DNA of 64,000 nt from Flavobacteriaceae bacterium (GCA_016744415.1 JADGEL010000004.1:1-64000); one strand, 5' to 3'; counted from the stretch's first letter, positions 50,867-61,083 are shown. The notes: generated by a model from the letters alone, not told the origin. Made by a program: numbers and translations.

Positions 50867-51565
50867 AAAGCTTAAATCGCTTTCTGTCTGGTATTCAACT
50901 GGAGGTTTATCCTTTAAAAACAAACGAGCAGGTAAATTGCCTTTCAAAATAATCTGCTCTCCTACTACTTCTAACCAACTCCCTTCTCGTAATCCTAAAA
51001 CGGGTGTTTTATTAAACTGATGAAACTCTTTAATTCTAGTTTCACGAGTTTCTCCCATATGCTTAGAATTAGGGTTTGGGTCTAAATAATGCGGATTCAA
51101 ATTAAAATTTATCAATCCCAAGGTTTTAAAACTTGGCGGGTAAACTATAGGCATATCATTGGTAGTTTTCATAGAAACACCTGTAATATTGCTACCAGCA
51201 CTGGTACCAAAATATCTAACTCCATTATCTACAGCCTGTTTAATCTTACCAATTAAATCATTTGTATATAATTGAGAAACCAATTCAAAAGTATTACCAC
51301 CACCTATAAATATTCCTTTGGCCTTAATAACTGCTTCTTTAGGATTGTCAAATTCATGAATTCCTTTTACTTTGATATTAATAGATTCAAATCCTTTTTG
51401 CGCGATAGCAGTATATTCATCATATGTAATACCTCCTGGTCTTGCAAATGGAATGAAGAGTAATTCAGAAATTCCTTTAAAAAAGTTTGACAATTCTGGC
51501 AACATATATTCTAAATATGCTTTACCATGAACTGTTGATGTACTCGCAATCAACATTTTTTTCAT
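50849..51565 (-). CDS. pepE: Dipeptidase E (peptidase family S51)
   Basis: A 238-residue cytoplasmic peptidase that releases N-terminal aspartate from dipeptides. The nucleophile serine is in FGTSAGSNITG near residues 115-125; the preceding IFIGGGNTFELVSQLY and FIPFARPGGITYDEYT are typical, as is the TETRETRIKEF-like GETRETRIKEFH. Length is usual. Converges with the DUF4369 gene. Confidence 0.93.
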   Translation of the reverse strand: MKKMLIASTSTVHGKAYLEYMLPELSNFFKGISELLFIPFARPGGITYDEYTAIAQKGFESINIKVKGIHEFDNPKEAVIKAKGIFIGGGNTFELVSQLYTNDLIGKIKQAVDNGVRYFGTSAGSNITGVSMKTTNDMPIVYPPSFKTLGLINFNLNPHYLDPNPNSKHMGETRETRIKEFHQFNKTPVLGLREGSWLEVVGEQIILKGNLPARLFLKDKPPVEYQTESDLSFLQLQS

Positions 51566-51666
51566 GCATTTTAATTTTAAGTAAAAGTAGGTAAAAATCT
51601 ATTTTAACAAAAGTTTACAAATGCTTTAATACTATTTTAATACTTGGTGTACTTTCTTTGTTATTA

Positions 51667-52452
51667 ATGAAACTTAAACTAACTATTACTTTTATTTTAT
51701 TAGGAATACTTACATCTATTGCACAAAATTATAGCAGAGAGATTAATGGTAAAATCATGAACTTTGATTATCCAATTTCTGATGTGCACATATATAATAT
51801 AAGTTCTAAACAAGGCACTAGTAGTGATGCAAATGGTGAGTTTAGAATAACTGTTAAGCTTAAAGATACTTTGTCTATCTCACATATTGAATATACCAAC
51901 AGAAAGCTAATTGTTACCAACAAAATGTTGAGTCAATCATATTCTATTTTCTATTTAGAAATTATGACCAACTATTTAGAAACTGTAGAGATAAAAAATC
52001 ATACTCTATCAGGATTGTTATTCACCGATACTAAAAGTATTAGTAAAGATTCTATTTTAAAGGCTTCTCACTTTATAGAAGAAATGATACGGATTTCAAA
52101 ATTACCAAGTAAGAATACCGAGTTATTTAACAGAGATGCGTCGTATGTAAATGATACTGATCCTATAAGTATGAATGGTTTTGGTGGTAGCGTTGGAATT
52201 CCTTTTAGAGATAAAGCCAATGAACTAAGAAGAGAATTACGCCTAAAGAAAAACATTCCTGCTCAAATCATTTCCGATTTTGGTAAAAATTATTTTATAA
52301 AAAATTTAAAAATTCCAGAAGATAAAATATTTAACTTTTTGACCTATTGTGATTATCGAAATATATTTGATCTCTATAATAACAATGAAATCATAAAAGT
52401 GCTACACATCCTAACAATAGAAAGTAGGTCTTTTAATAAAACTCAGGAATAA
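51667..52452 (+). CDS. Carboxypeptidase-regulatory-like domain protein, secreted
   Basis: A 261-residue exported protein with a signal peptide (LTITFILLGILTSIAQ). Residues about 20-95 are a CarboxypepD_reg-like beta sandwich (INGKIMNFDYPISDVHIYNISSKQGTSSDANGEFRITV), followed by a helical region of unknown nature. It has no TonB-receptor barrel, so it looks like an independent version of the N-terminal domain of such receptors. The ATG at 51667 is chosen over a TTG nine bases earlier. A strong terminator follows. Confidence 0.8.
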   Translation: MKLKLTITFILLGILTSIAQNYSREINGKIMNFDYPISDVHIYNISSKQGTSSDANGEFRITVKLKDTLSISHIEYTNRKLIVTNKMLSQSYSIFYLEIMTNYLETVEIKNHTLSGLLFTDTKSISKDSILKASHFIEEMIRISKLPSKNTELFNRDASYVNDTDPISMNGFGGSVGIPFRDKANELRRELRLKKNIPAQIISDFGKNYFIKNLKIPEDKIFNFLTYCDYRNIFDLYNNNEIIKVLHILTIESRSFNKTQE

Positions 52453-52480
52453 AAAAACGCTCGCAAAAGCGAGCGTTTTT
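52453..52480. terminator. Strong bidirectional terminator
   Basis: AAAAACGCTCGC (52453-52464) pairs perfectly with GCGAGCGTTTTT (52469-52480), loop AAAA, T-rich on both sides. Between convergent genes. Confidence 0.93.
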
Positions 52481-52504
52481 TAAAAAGATATAATAAAGTT
52501 TATC

Positions 52505-53359
52505 TTAGTCTTGAGTAACTGTATAAGTTACATTGCCATCCATATCGGTAGCTTTATTAACATATACTAATGTTGTTTCAGAATTAATTCCTGATAAATC
52601 CATCTCAAATACTTCTAAGGTTCCATCTGGGTGCATTGCAAATACAATTCCACCAATAGATGCACTTGACGTTGACCATGGATCAGCATTTACAACATAG
52701 TCATCATCTGGAGAAGAGTTTAATAAAGCAACATCTTCATAATTACTTACAGATCCAGAGTAATCGAACTGAGTTCCGTCATCGTTTCTTAAACGTAAAT
52801 CTAAATCATTACCAGCATCATCATTAGGGTTCCAATCAAATAAGAAATTGATTTGACCATCAGTAACTGGCGGTAATTGACCATAAACAGTTGCGCTTAC
52901 AGTAATAGAACTACTTTTAAGAACTACTAAATCACTAGGTCTACTATCAACAGCTACCTCAAAATTTCCAGTAAAATCAATTTGAGAAGACATTGTTATT
53001 CCATTATAAGGAACATTACCTCCCGGAGCATCTAATTCAAATTCTACATTTGTCATACCCACAATTACTTCATCTTCACCAGCTGGTATAACATAGTCAT
53101 TACCATCATAAGTAATAATTACATCAGAATCTCTATATGTAGTTGAATATTCGGTTAATCTAAAACCTATTTCAATATTCGCATTATTTGTACCTGCTTG
53201 CCCAATAATCTCAACTTGAGAATTAACAAAAGATTCTACAATCACTTGAATATTGTTTGATGCTGGAGCTACAGCTGCATCATCATCCTCACTACAAGAA
53301 GCAAAAAGAGCAACTACAGCAAGCATTAGTATATATTTATAATTATTTATTGTTTTCAT
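52505..53359 (-). CDS. Lipoprotein paired with TonB receptor, distal copy
   Basis: A 284-residue lipoprotein (lipobox LFASC, Cys21) with an acidic SEDDDAAV linker. Its C-terminal half has the motif GNDLDLRLRNDDG, then SNYEDVALLNSSPDDDYVV and AMHPDGTLEVFEM. The upstream paralogue contains ANDLDLWITDDP, VSPLEDVSF, YPDGTYNI and HPDGTVETF at equivalent places. The DLDL core recalls DUF2135/YfaP-like beta domains but is not a firm match. Last gene of the operon led by the TonB receptor at 54188-57016; probably located on the outer membrane surface. Confidence 0.7.
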   Translation of the reverse strand: MKTINNYKYILMLAVVALFASCSEDDDAAVAPASNNIQVIVESFVNSQVEIIGQAGTNNANIEIGFRLTEYSTTYRDSDVIITYDGNDYVIPAGEDEVIVGMTNVEFELDAPGGNVPYNGITMSSQIDFTGNFEVAVDSRPSDLVVLKSSSITVSATVYGQLPPVTDGQINFLFDWNPNDDAGNDLDLRLRNDDGTQFDYSGSVSNYEDVALLNSSPDDDYVVNADPWSTSSASIGGIVFAMHPDGTLEVFEMDLSGINSETTLVYVNKATDMDGNVTYTVTQD

Positions 53360-53386
53360 TTGATTATTTTTTTAAATTAAAATAGA

Positions 53387-54169
53387 TTAAAATACTGGCT
53401 CAGTTGGTACCTGTGTCATAGTATACTCATCACCCACCTTGTCAAATTTAATAAAATAATTAAAATCAGATCCAGCATCAATTGTATCACTAAATGTTTC
53501 TACTGTTCCATCAGGATGAACAACCGCAATTAAAATTCCAATTACTGGGTCAGCAGAAGACCAATCTCTTGGTAAAATATTATAAGTGCCATCAGGGTAA
53601 GCATTTGAAAATGAAACATCTTCTAAAGGTGATACTGATTGACTTGTTTCAAAACCAACTGTTGGTGGATCATCAGTAATCCATAAATCTAAATCATTTG
53701 CTGCTGGGTTATCCCATGTCATTACAACTTGTAATGCATTTGGGTCAGCATCAGGAACTGTTAAAACAATAATTTTAATTGTTTTGTTATCTTGATCAAT
53801 TACCGCGTCAACAGTATCTGGTTTGTTTAAAACAGATACATTAGTTAAAGTCACATAAATTACTGAACCATCTTCAGAAACATCTACAGGAATACTACCA
53901 GAAGTATTACCAAAATGAATAGTAGATCCTCCGTCAGCACCGTCCATAGTATACTCTACCAATGCATTAGTTCCAAATGCTTGGTCAAGTAACATAGCAA
54001 CATTATAAGGTGTTGCACTAGCTGGCACAATTACTTCAGAATCAGCCAATGATACTGTTTTTGTAACAATATCTCTTGCCACTACAGCATCGTCATCATC
54101 AATTGCACACGAAGTAGTAACCAACGCAATTGCAAGTAGAATTAACGGTATAAATTTTATTTTTTTCAT
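53387..54169 (-). CDS. Lipoprotein paired with TonB receptor, proximal copy
   Basis: A 260-residue lipoprotein (lipobox VTTSC, Cys21). N-terminal half: a beta-rich domain with VIYVTLTNVSV and DQDNKTIKIIVLTVPDAD. C-terminal half: MTWDNPAANDLDLWITDDPP, SVSPLEDVSFSNAYPDGTYNILPRDW and IAVVHPDGTVETF, related to the next gene. No SusD-type helices are present. It lies 18 bases after the receptor gene and 27 bases before its paralogue, so the three genes form one operon. Confidence 0.72.
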   Translation of the reverse strand: MKKIKFIPLILLAIALVTTSCAIDDDDAVVARDIVTKTVSLADSEVIVPASATPYNVAMLLDQAFGTNALVEYTMDGADGGSTIHFGNTSGSIPVDVSEDGSVIYVTLTNVSVLNKPDTVDAVIDQDNKTIKIIVLTVPDADPNALQVVMTWDNPAANDLDLWITDDPPTVGFETSQSVSPLEDVSFSNAYPDGTYNILPRDWSSADPVIGILIAVVHPDGTVETFSDTIDAGSDFNYFIKFDKVGDEYTMTQVPTEPVF

Positions 54170-54187
54170 AATTAATATTTTATTTTC

Positions 54188-57016
54188 TTAGTTTAAGTTA
54201 AAAGTTAATCTAGCAAAAAGGAATCTACCACTAGTACCAAATTGTTGTGCTCTACGTGAATAAACAAATCTACCGCTACTGTTGTTTCCTGCAAAATTTT
54301 CATCTGGGTAAACATCAAATAAGTTATTTGCTCCAACTGTAGCAACTAAGCTTTCAGTAAAGTTATATCCTACAGATAAATCAGTAACAATTCTAGGTGC
54401 AAATACTTGATGTGTAGTACTCGTTACTTCTCCAAAATATACATTTCTTAAGAAAACGTTGAATTTATCAAAGCTTATCATATGAGATAAATTAATTTTT
54501 GCTCTTGGCACAGCTTCTTCTAAATAAATTCTTGAAGATTCACTAAAATATCTATCTAATTGATTTCCATCAGCTAATATTTGTGAAGCATGAATATCAT
54601 CAACTTGTCTTGTTTGTGAAAAAGTTGCAGCTAAGTCATTTTTGATTGATACTTTATCAACAGTTGCTTTATGGCTAATTACAATATCAATACCTTTTGA
54701 TTCTGTATCAATTGCATTTGCAAAAAATGCTGCTCTACTTGCTCCTGCTTGTGCAAAAGCTACTTCCAATTCTGGCGTAGTTGCAACAAATGTGTCTGTT
54801 AAAGTAACTCTATCTTCAATTGCAATAAAGTAACCATCAACAGATATTTTAATATTAGACTCTGGTAAGTTTAATGTGAAACCTAAACTTGCACTAGCTG
54901 ATTCTTCTTCTTTCAATTGAGGGATACCCAATACTTGAGCAACTCTACTATCATTTGAAAAAGTACCTACTTCTTGAGGAATTCCATTATCATCAAACTG
55001 AGTTGCAGTTGCATTGTAATAAATTTGATGTAATGAAGGAGCTCTAAAACCAGTACTAAATGCACCACGTAAATTAAAATTATCAGTTATCTTTAATCTT
55101 GTTGCTAATTTATAATTAAATGTTGATCCAAAATCGCTATAGTTTTCATAACGAAGTGCAGCTGTTAATAAAAAGGCATCAGTAATATTTGCTTCAATAT
55201 CTAAATACCCTGCAACACTATTTCTGTGCTCATTTTTTTCATTTGCTGGTCTAAACCCTGGGAATACTTGTGCACCACCTGGGTAAGATCTTCCAAAGAA
55301 ATCTGGCTCAATATCATAATTTGTATAAGATGCTTCTTCACCAGCAACAATCATATAATTTTCTAATCTATACTCACCACCAAATGCAATGTTTGTTCCT
55401 TCTAGGTAATCTTCAAAATATTTTGAAACATCTAAATTAGAAGTATTTTGAGCAAATGAAAACCCTCCTGAATTAAATGTTCTAGAAGATAATAATCCTT
55501 GAGAAGCATTGTATGAATTAGATACTGTATAGTTAAAACTATTTTGTCCCCAAGTATTACTTAAGTCAACATCCCAGTCACTAATTTTACCTTTAATACC
55601 AACGGCAAAAGATTTATCTTTAATATCCGAATTAATATTTGGCAAGAAACCATTTAAGTTAACTGAAGAGAATGATCTTGATTGGTGTGGCAATCTATAG
55701 AATCCTGCAGCATTACCATTTCTGTAACTCAACCCTGCAAAAGAGTACAATTCAGTTCCGTTATCATCTAAAGGCAAAGATAAGTTTGCAAAAAAGCGAC
55801 CTGATCTTAATTTAGATTGTCCTACTCTCATGTTATAATCTGAACGAACTTGACCTCTTGCTGATAATTCAGCCTCAGTAAAGTCAATTGGACTACCATT
55901 ATTAGATAATAAATCAACAATTTGATCTTGAGATGTTGTTGCATCTATAGCTTGTTTTAATTCAGTTGTAAAATGATCTACACCTTGAGAGAAAAATTTG
56001 ATTTGCTCAAAAGACATATCCTCTGGATACACACCACTTTCAGCAGCAACTCTTTGAATTGAATTGAATCCGTGGAAAATCATTCCAGTAAAACTTCCCA
56101 TTCTACTCGTTGGTTCTCTTAAGTCTACATCTCCAGTAAAGTTAATAAAACCACCTTTATCGCCTAAACCGATACCGTAATTAACACCTATATTTACTGT
56201 TTCACCGTCTACACCTCCTTTAAGGTCGTTAGCTCCTTCAGAAAAATTAGCACCAGTTGTAACTGCAACGCTAAGTTCTCCTGTATTTCTTTTCAATACA
56301 ATGTTAATTACACCTGCAATGGCATCAGAACCATACTGTGCAGAAGCACCATCTCTAAGTACCTCAACACGAGCAATAGCCGCTGTTGGGATAGCATTTA
56401 AATCCGTACCAACAGCTCCTCTACCAAATGTACCATTTACATTCACCAAAGAACTTGTATGTCTTCTTTTCCCATTAATTAACACCAATGTTTGATCAGG
56501 CCCTAAACCTCTTAAAGAAGCTGGATCGATATGATCGGTACCATCAGAAATAGTTTGTGTGTTTGATGAAAAAGAAGGAGCTACATAATTTAAAATTTGA
56601 TTTAAATTAACTTGTGGGCTAGAAGCAATCAATTCTGTAACATCAATTACGTCAACAGGAACTGGTGTATCAATAGCTGTTCTGTTTTTGTTTCTTGAGC
56701 CTACAACTACAACCTCATCTAGTGAAACACCAGAAGTCATTGTAACATTAACCGTAGCCGATCCATCCATTATAATTTCTTGGTCGTCAAAACCAACAAA
56801 AGAAAAAACTAACACATCACCTTGTGCAACTTCCATAGAATAATTTCCATCGAAATCCGAAGATGTTCCATTAGTTGTACCCTTAACAACAATAGTAACT
56901 GCTGGTATAGGTTCATTGTCGTCATCCGTTACAACTCCATTAACCTTGTACGATTGTGCCAAGGTAGATAAAGAAACAAAAAACAACATAGTTAAAAAGT
57001 AAATTTTTAATTTCAT
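54188..57016 (-). CDS. TonB-dependent outer-membrane receptor
   Basis: A 942-residue receptor. Signal peptide, then a CarboxypepD_reg-like domain (residues about 22-100: YKVNGVVTDDDNEPIPAVTIVVKGTTNGTSSDFDGNYSMEV), a plug domain at about 115-240 (DHIDPASLRGLGPDQTLVLINGKRRHTS, AIARVEVLRDGASAQYGSDAIAGVINIVLKR), and a 22-strand barrel ending LFARLTFNLN. It is the BtuB/FepA-like receptor type, not the longer SusC type, and has two lipoproteins instead of SusD. The imported substrate is unknown. A -7 box TACATTTG lies 32 bases upstream. Confidence 0.9.
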   Translation of the reverse strand: MKLKIYFLTMLFFVSLSTLAQSYKVNGVVTDDDNEPIPAVTIVVKGTTNGTSSDFDGNYSMEVAQGDVLVFSFVGFDDQEIIMDGSATVNVTMTSGVSLDEVVVVGSRNKNRTAIDTPVPVDVIDVTELIASSPQVNLNQILNYVAPSFSSNTQTISDGTDHIDPASLRGLGPDQTLVLINGKRRHTSSLVNVNGTFGRGAVGTDLNAIPTAAIARVEVLRDGASAQYGSDAIAGVINIVLKRNTGELSVAVTTGANFSEGANDLKGGVDGETVNIGVNYGIGLGDKGGFINFTGDVDLREPTSRMGSFTGMIFHGFNSIQRVAAESGVYPEDMSFEQIKFFSQGVDHFTTELKQAIDATTSQDQIVDLLSNNGSPIDFTEAELSARGQVRSDYNMRVGQSKLRSGRFFANLSLPLDDNGTELYSFAGLSYRNGNAAGFYRLPHQSRSFSSVNLNGFLPNINSDIKDKSFAVGIKGKISDWDVDLSNTWGQNSFNYTVSNSYNASQGLLSSRTFNSGGFSFAQNTSNLDVSKYFEDYLEGTNIAFGGEYRLENYMIVAGEEASYTNYDIEPDFFGRSYPGGAQVFPGFRPANEKNEHRNSVAGYLDIEANITDAFLLTAALRYENYSDFGSTFNYKLATRLKITDNFNLRGAFSTGFRAPSLHQIYYNATATQFDDNGIPQEVGTFSNDSRVAQVLGIPQLKEEESASASLGFTLNLPESNIKISVDGYFIAIEDRVTLTDTFVATTPELEVAFAQAGASRAAFFANAIDTESKGIDIVISHKATVDKVSIKNDLAATFSQTRQVDDIHASQILADGNQLDRYFSESSRIYLEEAVPRAKINLSHMISFDKFNVFLRNVYFGEVTSTTHQVFAPRIVTDLSVGYNFTESLVATVGANNLFDVYPDENFAGNNSSGRFVYSRRAQQFGTSGRFLFARLTFNLN

Positions 57017-57047
57017 AATTATTTTGTTATTTAAATTAGTTATCTAG

Positions 57048-57055
57048 CAAATGTA
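57048..57055 (-). promoter_or_regulatory. -7 promoter box (minus strand TACATTTG)
   Basis: Plus-strand CAAATGTA, 32 bases before the TonB-receptor start; probably the operon promoter. Confidence 0.6.
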
Positions 57056-57161
57056 TTCTTTTTTAGCTAAAATACTAATATAATCACAAAAAAAATATGA
57101 ATTTATCCTTTATGAATAAGGGATATTTAAAGAAAACATGAAATATTAAGAAAAATGTTTT

Positions 57162-58106
57162 TTATTTAGTTTTTCTTAACACAAAATAGAATCCAATTAT
57201 TATCATCGGAATGCTAAGTAATTGCCCTGTATTAAAACCAAGTAATAAATCTTCTCTACCTTCTACTTGCGCTTCTTTAAAGAATTCTATTACAAGTCTA
57301 ACTGCCCAAAGTAAAATCATAAATACACCAAACAAGAATCCTGGTTTATTTTTTTTATCGGTTTTCCAGTATACAAACCATAATACTAAAAACACACATA
57401 TATATCCTATTGACTCAAATAACTGCGTAGGATATCGCAGCGGGACTTCAGCCAAATTCTGCTTATATTGGGCGCTGGTTTCAATTAATTCATAAGCTCG
57501 TTCATAAGTTTTAGAACCAGTAATTTCCATAGCTTCTCTTTTACCAATATCATTTCTGATAAATCGGAATCCAAAATCTGAATTGGTTACCTTACCAACA
57601 ATCTCCGAATTCATTAAATTTCCTAATCTCACAAATACAGCACCTGATGCAACAGTAATTACTACGCGGTCCAGTATCCATAACAAACTTTTGTAATTGT
57701 ATTTTCTGCGATACAAAATCATAGCAATTACAATTCCGATAGCTGCTCCATGAGATGCTAATCCTGCGAACCCAACAAATTTATAGTCGTCAATAAATCC
57801 AAAAATAGAACCATTAGGGTCTTTTGCTATTGGCAATAAAATTTCTACTAAATTGTTTTGATAATAATCCCAACTGTAAAAAAAAACATCTCCTAAACGC
57901 GCTCCTAATAAAGTAGCAACTACGGTGTACATAAATAAAGAGTCCACATATTCAACAGGAACACCTTCACTTTTATAGATTTTTTTCATGATTTGAATCC
58001 CTAATAAAAAAGCAATCACAAACATTAACCCATAATAACGAATTGATATTGGTCCTATTTTAAAAATTTCTGGTGACGGATTCCAATCTATAGCAAGTTG
58101 TAACAT
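57162..58106 (-). CDS. lgt: Prolipoprotein diacylglyceryl transferase
   Basis: A 314-residue inner-membrane enzyme that attaches diacylglycerol to the lipobox cysteine. About seven helices; GPISIRYYGLMFVIAFLLGI near the start, GFAGLASHGAAIGIVIAM (HGA motif) near residue 120, GNLMNSEIVGK, and the C-terminal RFLIEFFR-like RLVIEFFKEAQVEG. This is the essential lipoprotein-processing step for the many lipoproteins in the window. Confidence 0.95.
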   Translation of the reverse strand: MLQLAIDWNPSPEIFKIGPISIRYYGLMFVIAFLLGIQIMKKIYKSEGVPVEYVDSLFMYTVVATLLGARLGDVFFYSWDYYQNNLVEILLPIAKDPNGSIFGFIDDYKFVGFAGLASHGAAIGIVIAMILYRRKYNYKSLLWILDRVVITVASGAVFVRLGNLMNSEIVGKVTNSDFGFRFIRNDIGKREAMEITGSKTYERAYELIETSAQYKQNLAEVPLRYPTQLFESIGYICVFLVLWFVYWKTDKKNKPGFLFGVFMILLWAVRLVIEFFKEAQVEGREDLLLGFNTGQLLSIPMIIIGFYFVLRKTK

Positions 58107-58204
58107 GTGATTTTATTTTATAAATATATTTGTAAATATAGATGATTAAAGGATATTATGAAAAGTGTATTGAAATTTGATTTTCACTATTTGCGTTTTG
58201 TTAT

Positions 58205-58459
58205 TTATTTTTTGGAATCCTCTTTCTCAGGCACAGGGTCATAGCCTCCTTTACTCCATGGGTGACAACTAAAAATTCGTTTTACAGATAACCAACCTCC
58301 ATAAAAAAAACCATGTTTCTTTAAAGCTTCTACAGTATAATGTGAACAACTTGGTGAATACCTACAACTAGCGGGTGTATAAGGCGAAATAGCCACCTGA
58401 TAAAACCGAACCAACATTATAAATGGAAATGCCAATATTTTTTTTAGGACGCTGAGCAT
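58205..58459 (-). CDS. yidD: Membrane protein insertion efficiency factor YidD
   Basis: An 84-residue small protein of the YidD family: [62 protein letters not shown], with the conserved C-R-Y-x-P-S-C-S and CHPW...GGYDPVP. It has one amphipathic hydrophobic N-terminal segment and assists YidC-dependent insertion. Its start shares one base with the cysS stop. Confidence 0.95.
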   Translation of the reverse strand: MLSVLKKILAFPFIMLVRFYQVAISPYTPASCRYSPSCSHYTVEALKKHGFFYGGWLSVKRIFSCHPWSKGGYDPVPEKEDSKK

Positions 58460-59943
58460 TAGTTTACCGAAAAAATTGTTCCGTCTTTACCATCTTTTAA
58501 TTGAATTCCTAAAGCGAGTAACTCATCTCTAATTTCATCAGACAATGCCCAATCTTTATTATCTCGTGCATTTTTTCGCATCTTAATCAACATCTCAACA
58601 ACACCACTCAACTTATCTTCTTCAGCTCCATCACTCGTAGTTGAATCATTATTCAAACCCAAGATGTCAAAAATAAAAATCTGCATTATGCTTGATAATA
58701 GCTGTAAATCTTCAACAGAAATAGTTTCATTTTCTTCTTTTAATTGATTAATAATTTTAACCCCATCAAACAAGTGCGCTATCAATATAGGAGTATTAAA
58801 ATCATCATTCATAGCATCATAACATTGCTGTTTCCACGCTTCAACATCTATTGTTGACGAATCTGAAACCTTTATATTCTTAAGCTCGGAAAAAGCGGTC
58901 ATCAGTTTTTGATAGCCTTTTTCTGAAGCCTCTAATGCGTCACTAGAAAAATCTAGCATACTCCTATAATGTGCTTGCATACAGAAAAAACGAATAACAC
59001 TCGCGCTAAACGCCTTGTTCAATTTATCATTCTCTCCTGATAATATTTCTCCAGGTAAAATATTATTACCAGTAGATTTTGACATTTTTTGTCCATTCAA
59101 AGTCAACATATTTGTGTGCAACCAATAATTCACTGGGTTTGTATGATTACATGCTTTTGATTGCGCTATCTCACATTCATGATGCGGAAATTTTAAATCC
59201 ATTCCTCCACCATGAATATCAAAAGTTTCTCCTAAATATTTTGTACTCATTACTGTACATTCTAAATGCCACCCAGGAAAACCAACACTCCAAGGCGATG
59301 GCCAACGCATGATGTGTGCTGGTTGTGCTTTTTTCCACAAAGCAAAATCTTGTGGGTTTTTCTTTTCTGATTGTCCATCTAATTGGCGTGTGTTAGAAAT
59401 AACATCATCCATATTACGCTTAGACAAAACTCCATAATCGCCACCTTCTGCATTGTATTTTAACACATCGAAATAAACGGACCCGTTAGATTCATAAGCC
59501 AACCCATTCACTAACATTTGTTTAATCGCTTCAATTTGCTCAACAATATGACCAGTTGCTGTAGGCTCAATATTTGGTGATAAAAAATTAAATTTTTGTA
59601 ATATCTCATGAAAATCTACTGTATATTTTTGAACGATTTCCATCGGTTCTAATTTTTCTAATCTCGCTTTGGTGGATATTTTATCTTCAGCATTATCATC
59701 TGTCAAATGTCCAGCATCTGTAATATTGCGGACATACCTCACCTTATATCCTAAATGTAAAAAGTAACGATATATCATATCAAAAGACATAAAGGTTCTT
59801 ACATTTCCTAAATGTACATTACTATAAACTGTAGGTCCACAAACATATAAACCAATATTTCCTTGAAGGATAGGTTTAAATTCTTCTTTAGATTTCGAAA
59901 GTGAGTTGTAAACTTTTATTGAGTTTGTTTTATACAATTCCAT
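58459..59943 (-). CDS. cysS: Cysteinyl-tRNA synthetase
   Basis: A 494-residue class I aminoacyl-tRNA synthetase that charges tRNA-Cys. The HIGH-like HLGNVRTF is near residue 41, KMSKSTGN near 285, and zinc ligands are in YVCGPTVY (Cys) and WHLECTVMS with [11 protein letters not shown]. Anticodon-binding helices follow to the end. Length is typical. First of a minus-strand cluster with yidD. Confidence 0.96.
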   Translation of the reverse strand: MELYKTNSIKVYNSLSKSKEEFKPILQGNIGLYVCGPTVYSNVHLGNVRTFMSFDMIYRYFLHLGYKVRYVRNITDAGHLTDDNAEDKISTKARLEKLEPMEIVQKYTVDFHEILQKFNFLSPNIEPTATGHIVEQIEAIKQMLVNGLAYESNGSVYFDVLKYNAEGGDYGVLSKRNMDDVISNTRQLDGQSEKKNPQDFALWKKAQPAHIMRWPSPWSVGFPGWHLECTVMSTKYLGETFDIHGGGMDLKFPHHECEIAQSKACNHTNPVNYWLHTNMLTLNGQKMSKSTGNNILPGEILSGENDKLNKAFSASVIRFFCMQAHYRSMLDFSSDALEASEKGYQKLMTAFSELKNIKVSDSSTIDVEAWKQQCYDAMNDDFNTPILIAHLFDGVKIINQLKEENETISVEDLQLLSSIMQIFIFDILGLNNDSTTSDGAEEDKLSGVVEMLIKMRKNARDNKDWALSDEIRDELLALGIQLKDGKDGTIFSVN

Positions 59944-60048
59944 GGAATAATAAGGTGTTTTAAATCAGTTGTAAAAATACTAACATTTTTTTAAAGAAAA
60001 AGTTAAAAGCAACAGTCCTTTTTATGGTTAAAAAATTACAACTCATTT

Positions 60049-60056
60049 TAATTTTG
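60049..60056 (+). promoter_or_regulatory. -7 promoter box TAATTTTG
   Basis: 37 bases before the TTG start of meaB; it would drive the whole plus-strand run to the window end. Confidence 0.5.
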
Positions 60057-60093
60057 TAATTTCGTTTAAGATTAAAAAAAGAAAAATCAACCA

Positions 60094-61083
60094 TTGAATT
60101 CAATTAAAAACGCATCTTCAAAACATTTTATTCAACAAATAACAAATGGCAATATTAGCTTTTTGAGTAAGGCAATTACGCTAGTTGAAAGTAACAGCCA
60201 AAAACATTATCAAAAAGCATCTGAAATTTTAGAAGGTTGTTTACCACATGCTAACGGGTGTATCAGAATAGGAATTACTGGAGTACCAGGAGTTGGAAAA
60301 AGTACTTTTATTGAAGCCTTTGGAAAATATTTAACTAGGCTTAATAAAAAAGTAGCTGTATTAGCAATTGACCCTACAAGTAGCTTAAACAAAGGAAGTA
60401 TATTAGGTGATAAAACTAGAATGGAATCCCTAGTAAATGATAAAAATGCATTTATTAGACCCTCTCCATCAGGCGACTCTTTAGGTGGCGTTACAAGAAA
60501 AACTAGAGAGTCAATTACTTTATGTGAAGCTGCTGGATTTGATTACATCATTGTAGAAACTGTTGGCGTTGGGCAATCAGAAGTGGCAGTACATGGTATG
60601 GTTGATTTCTTTTTACTCTTAAAACTGGCTAATGCAGGCGATGAATTGCAAGGAATAAAACGCGGTATTATTGAAATGGCAGATTTGATAGTTATTAATA
60701 AGGCTGATGGGAAATTTGAAAAACAAGCCAATCTTGCCAAAACAGAATTTAAACGTGCTTTACATTTATTCCCTGCAAAAGAAAGTGAATGGATTCCTGA
60801 AGTGACCACGTCAAGTGCATTGAATAATACTGGGATTGAAAATATATATCAAATACTAAATACCTATTTGAAATTGACCAAAAAGAATGGTTATTTTTAC
60901 CAACAAAGAAAATTACAAAATAAACAATGGTTTTATGAAGCCATAAACAATGAGCTTAAAAATCAATTTTATAAAGATGAAAAAGTAATTGAGTCGATTT
61001 CAGAATATTTAAACAAAATTGAAAAGGATGAAATTAATCCTTTTAAAGCAGCACAAAATTTACTAAAAAGAACTACTATATGA
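60094..61083 (+). CDS. meaB: Methylmalonyl-CoA mutase-associated GTPase MeaB
   Basis: A 329-residue G3E GTPase of the MeaB/ArgK family, which guards methylmalonyl-CoA mutase and gates adenosylcobalamin delivery. Walker A GITGVPGVGKSTFIEA is near residues 59-74, the DPTSSLNKGSILGDKTRM switch, VETVGVGQSE (G3) and VINKADG (G4) are clear. The start is TTG. The mutase genes are not in the window. The last four bases overlap the glycosyltransferase start (ATGA). Confidence 0.94.
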   Translation: MNSIKNASSKHFIQQITNGNISFLSKAITLVESNSQKHYQKASEILEGCLPHANGCIRIGITGVPGVGKSTFIEAFGKYLTRLNKKVAVLAIDPTSSLNKGSILGDKTRMESLVNDKNAFIRPSPSGDSLGGVTRKTRESITLCEAAGFDYIIVETVGVGQSEVAVHGMVDFFLLLKLANAGDELQGIKRGIIEMADLIVINKADGKFEKQANLAKTEFKRALHLFPAKESEWIPEVTTSSALNNTGIENIYQILNTYLKLTKKNGYFYQQRKLQNKQWFYEAINNELKNQFYKDEKVIESISEYLNKIEKDEINPFKAAQNLLKRTTI

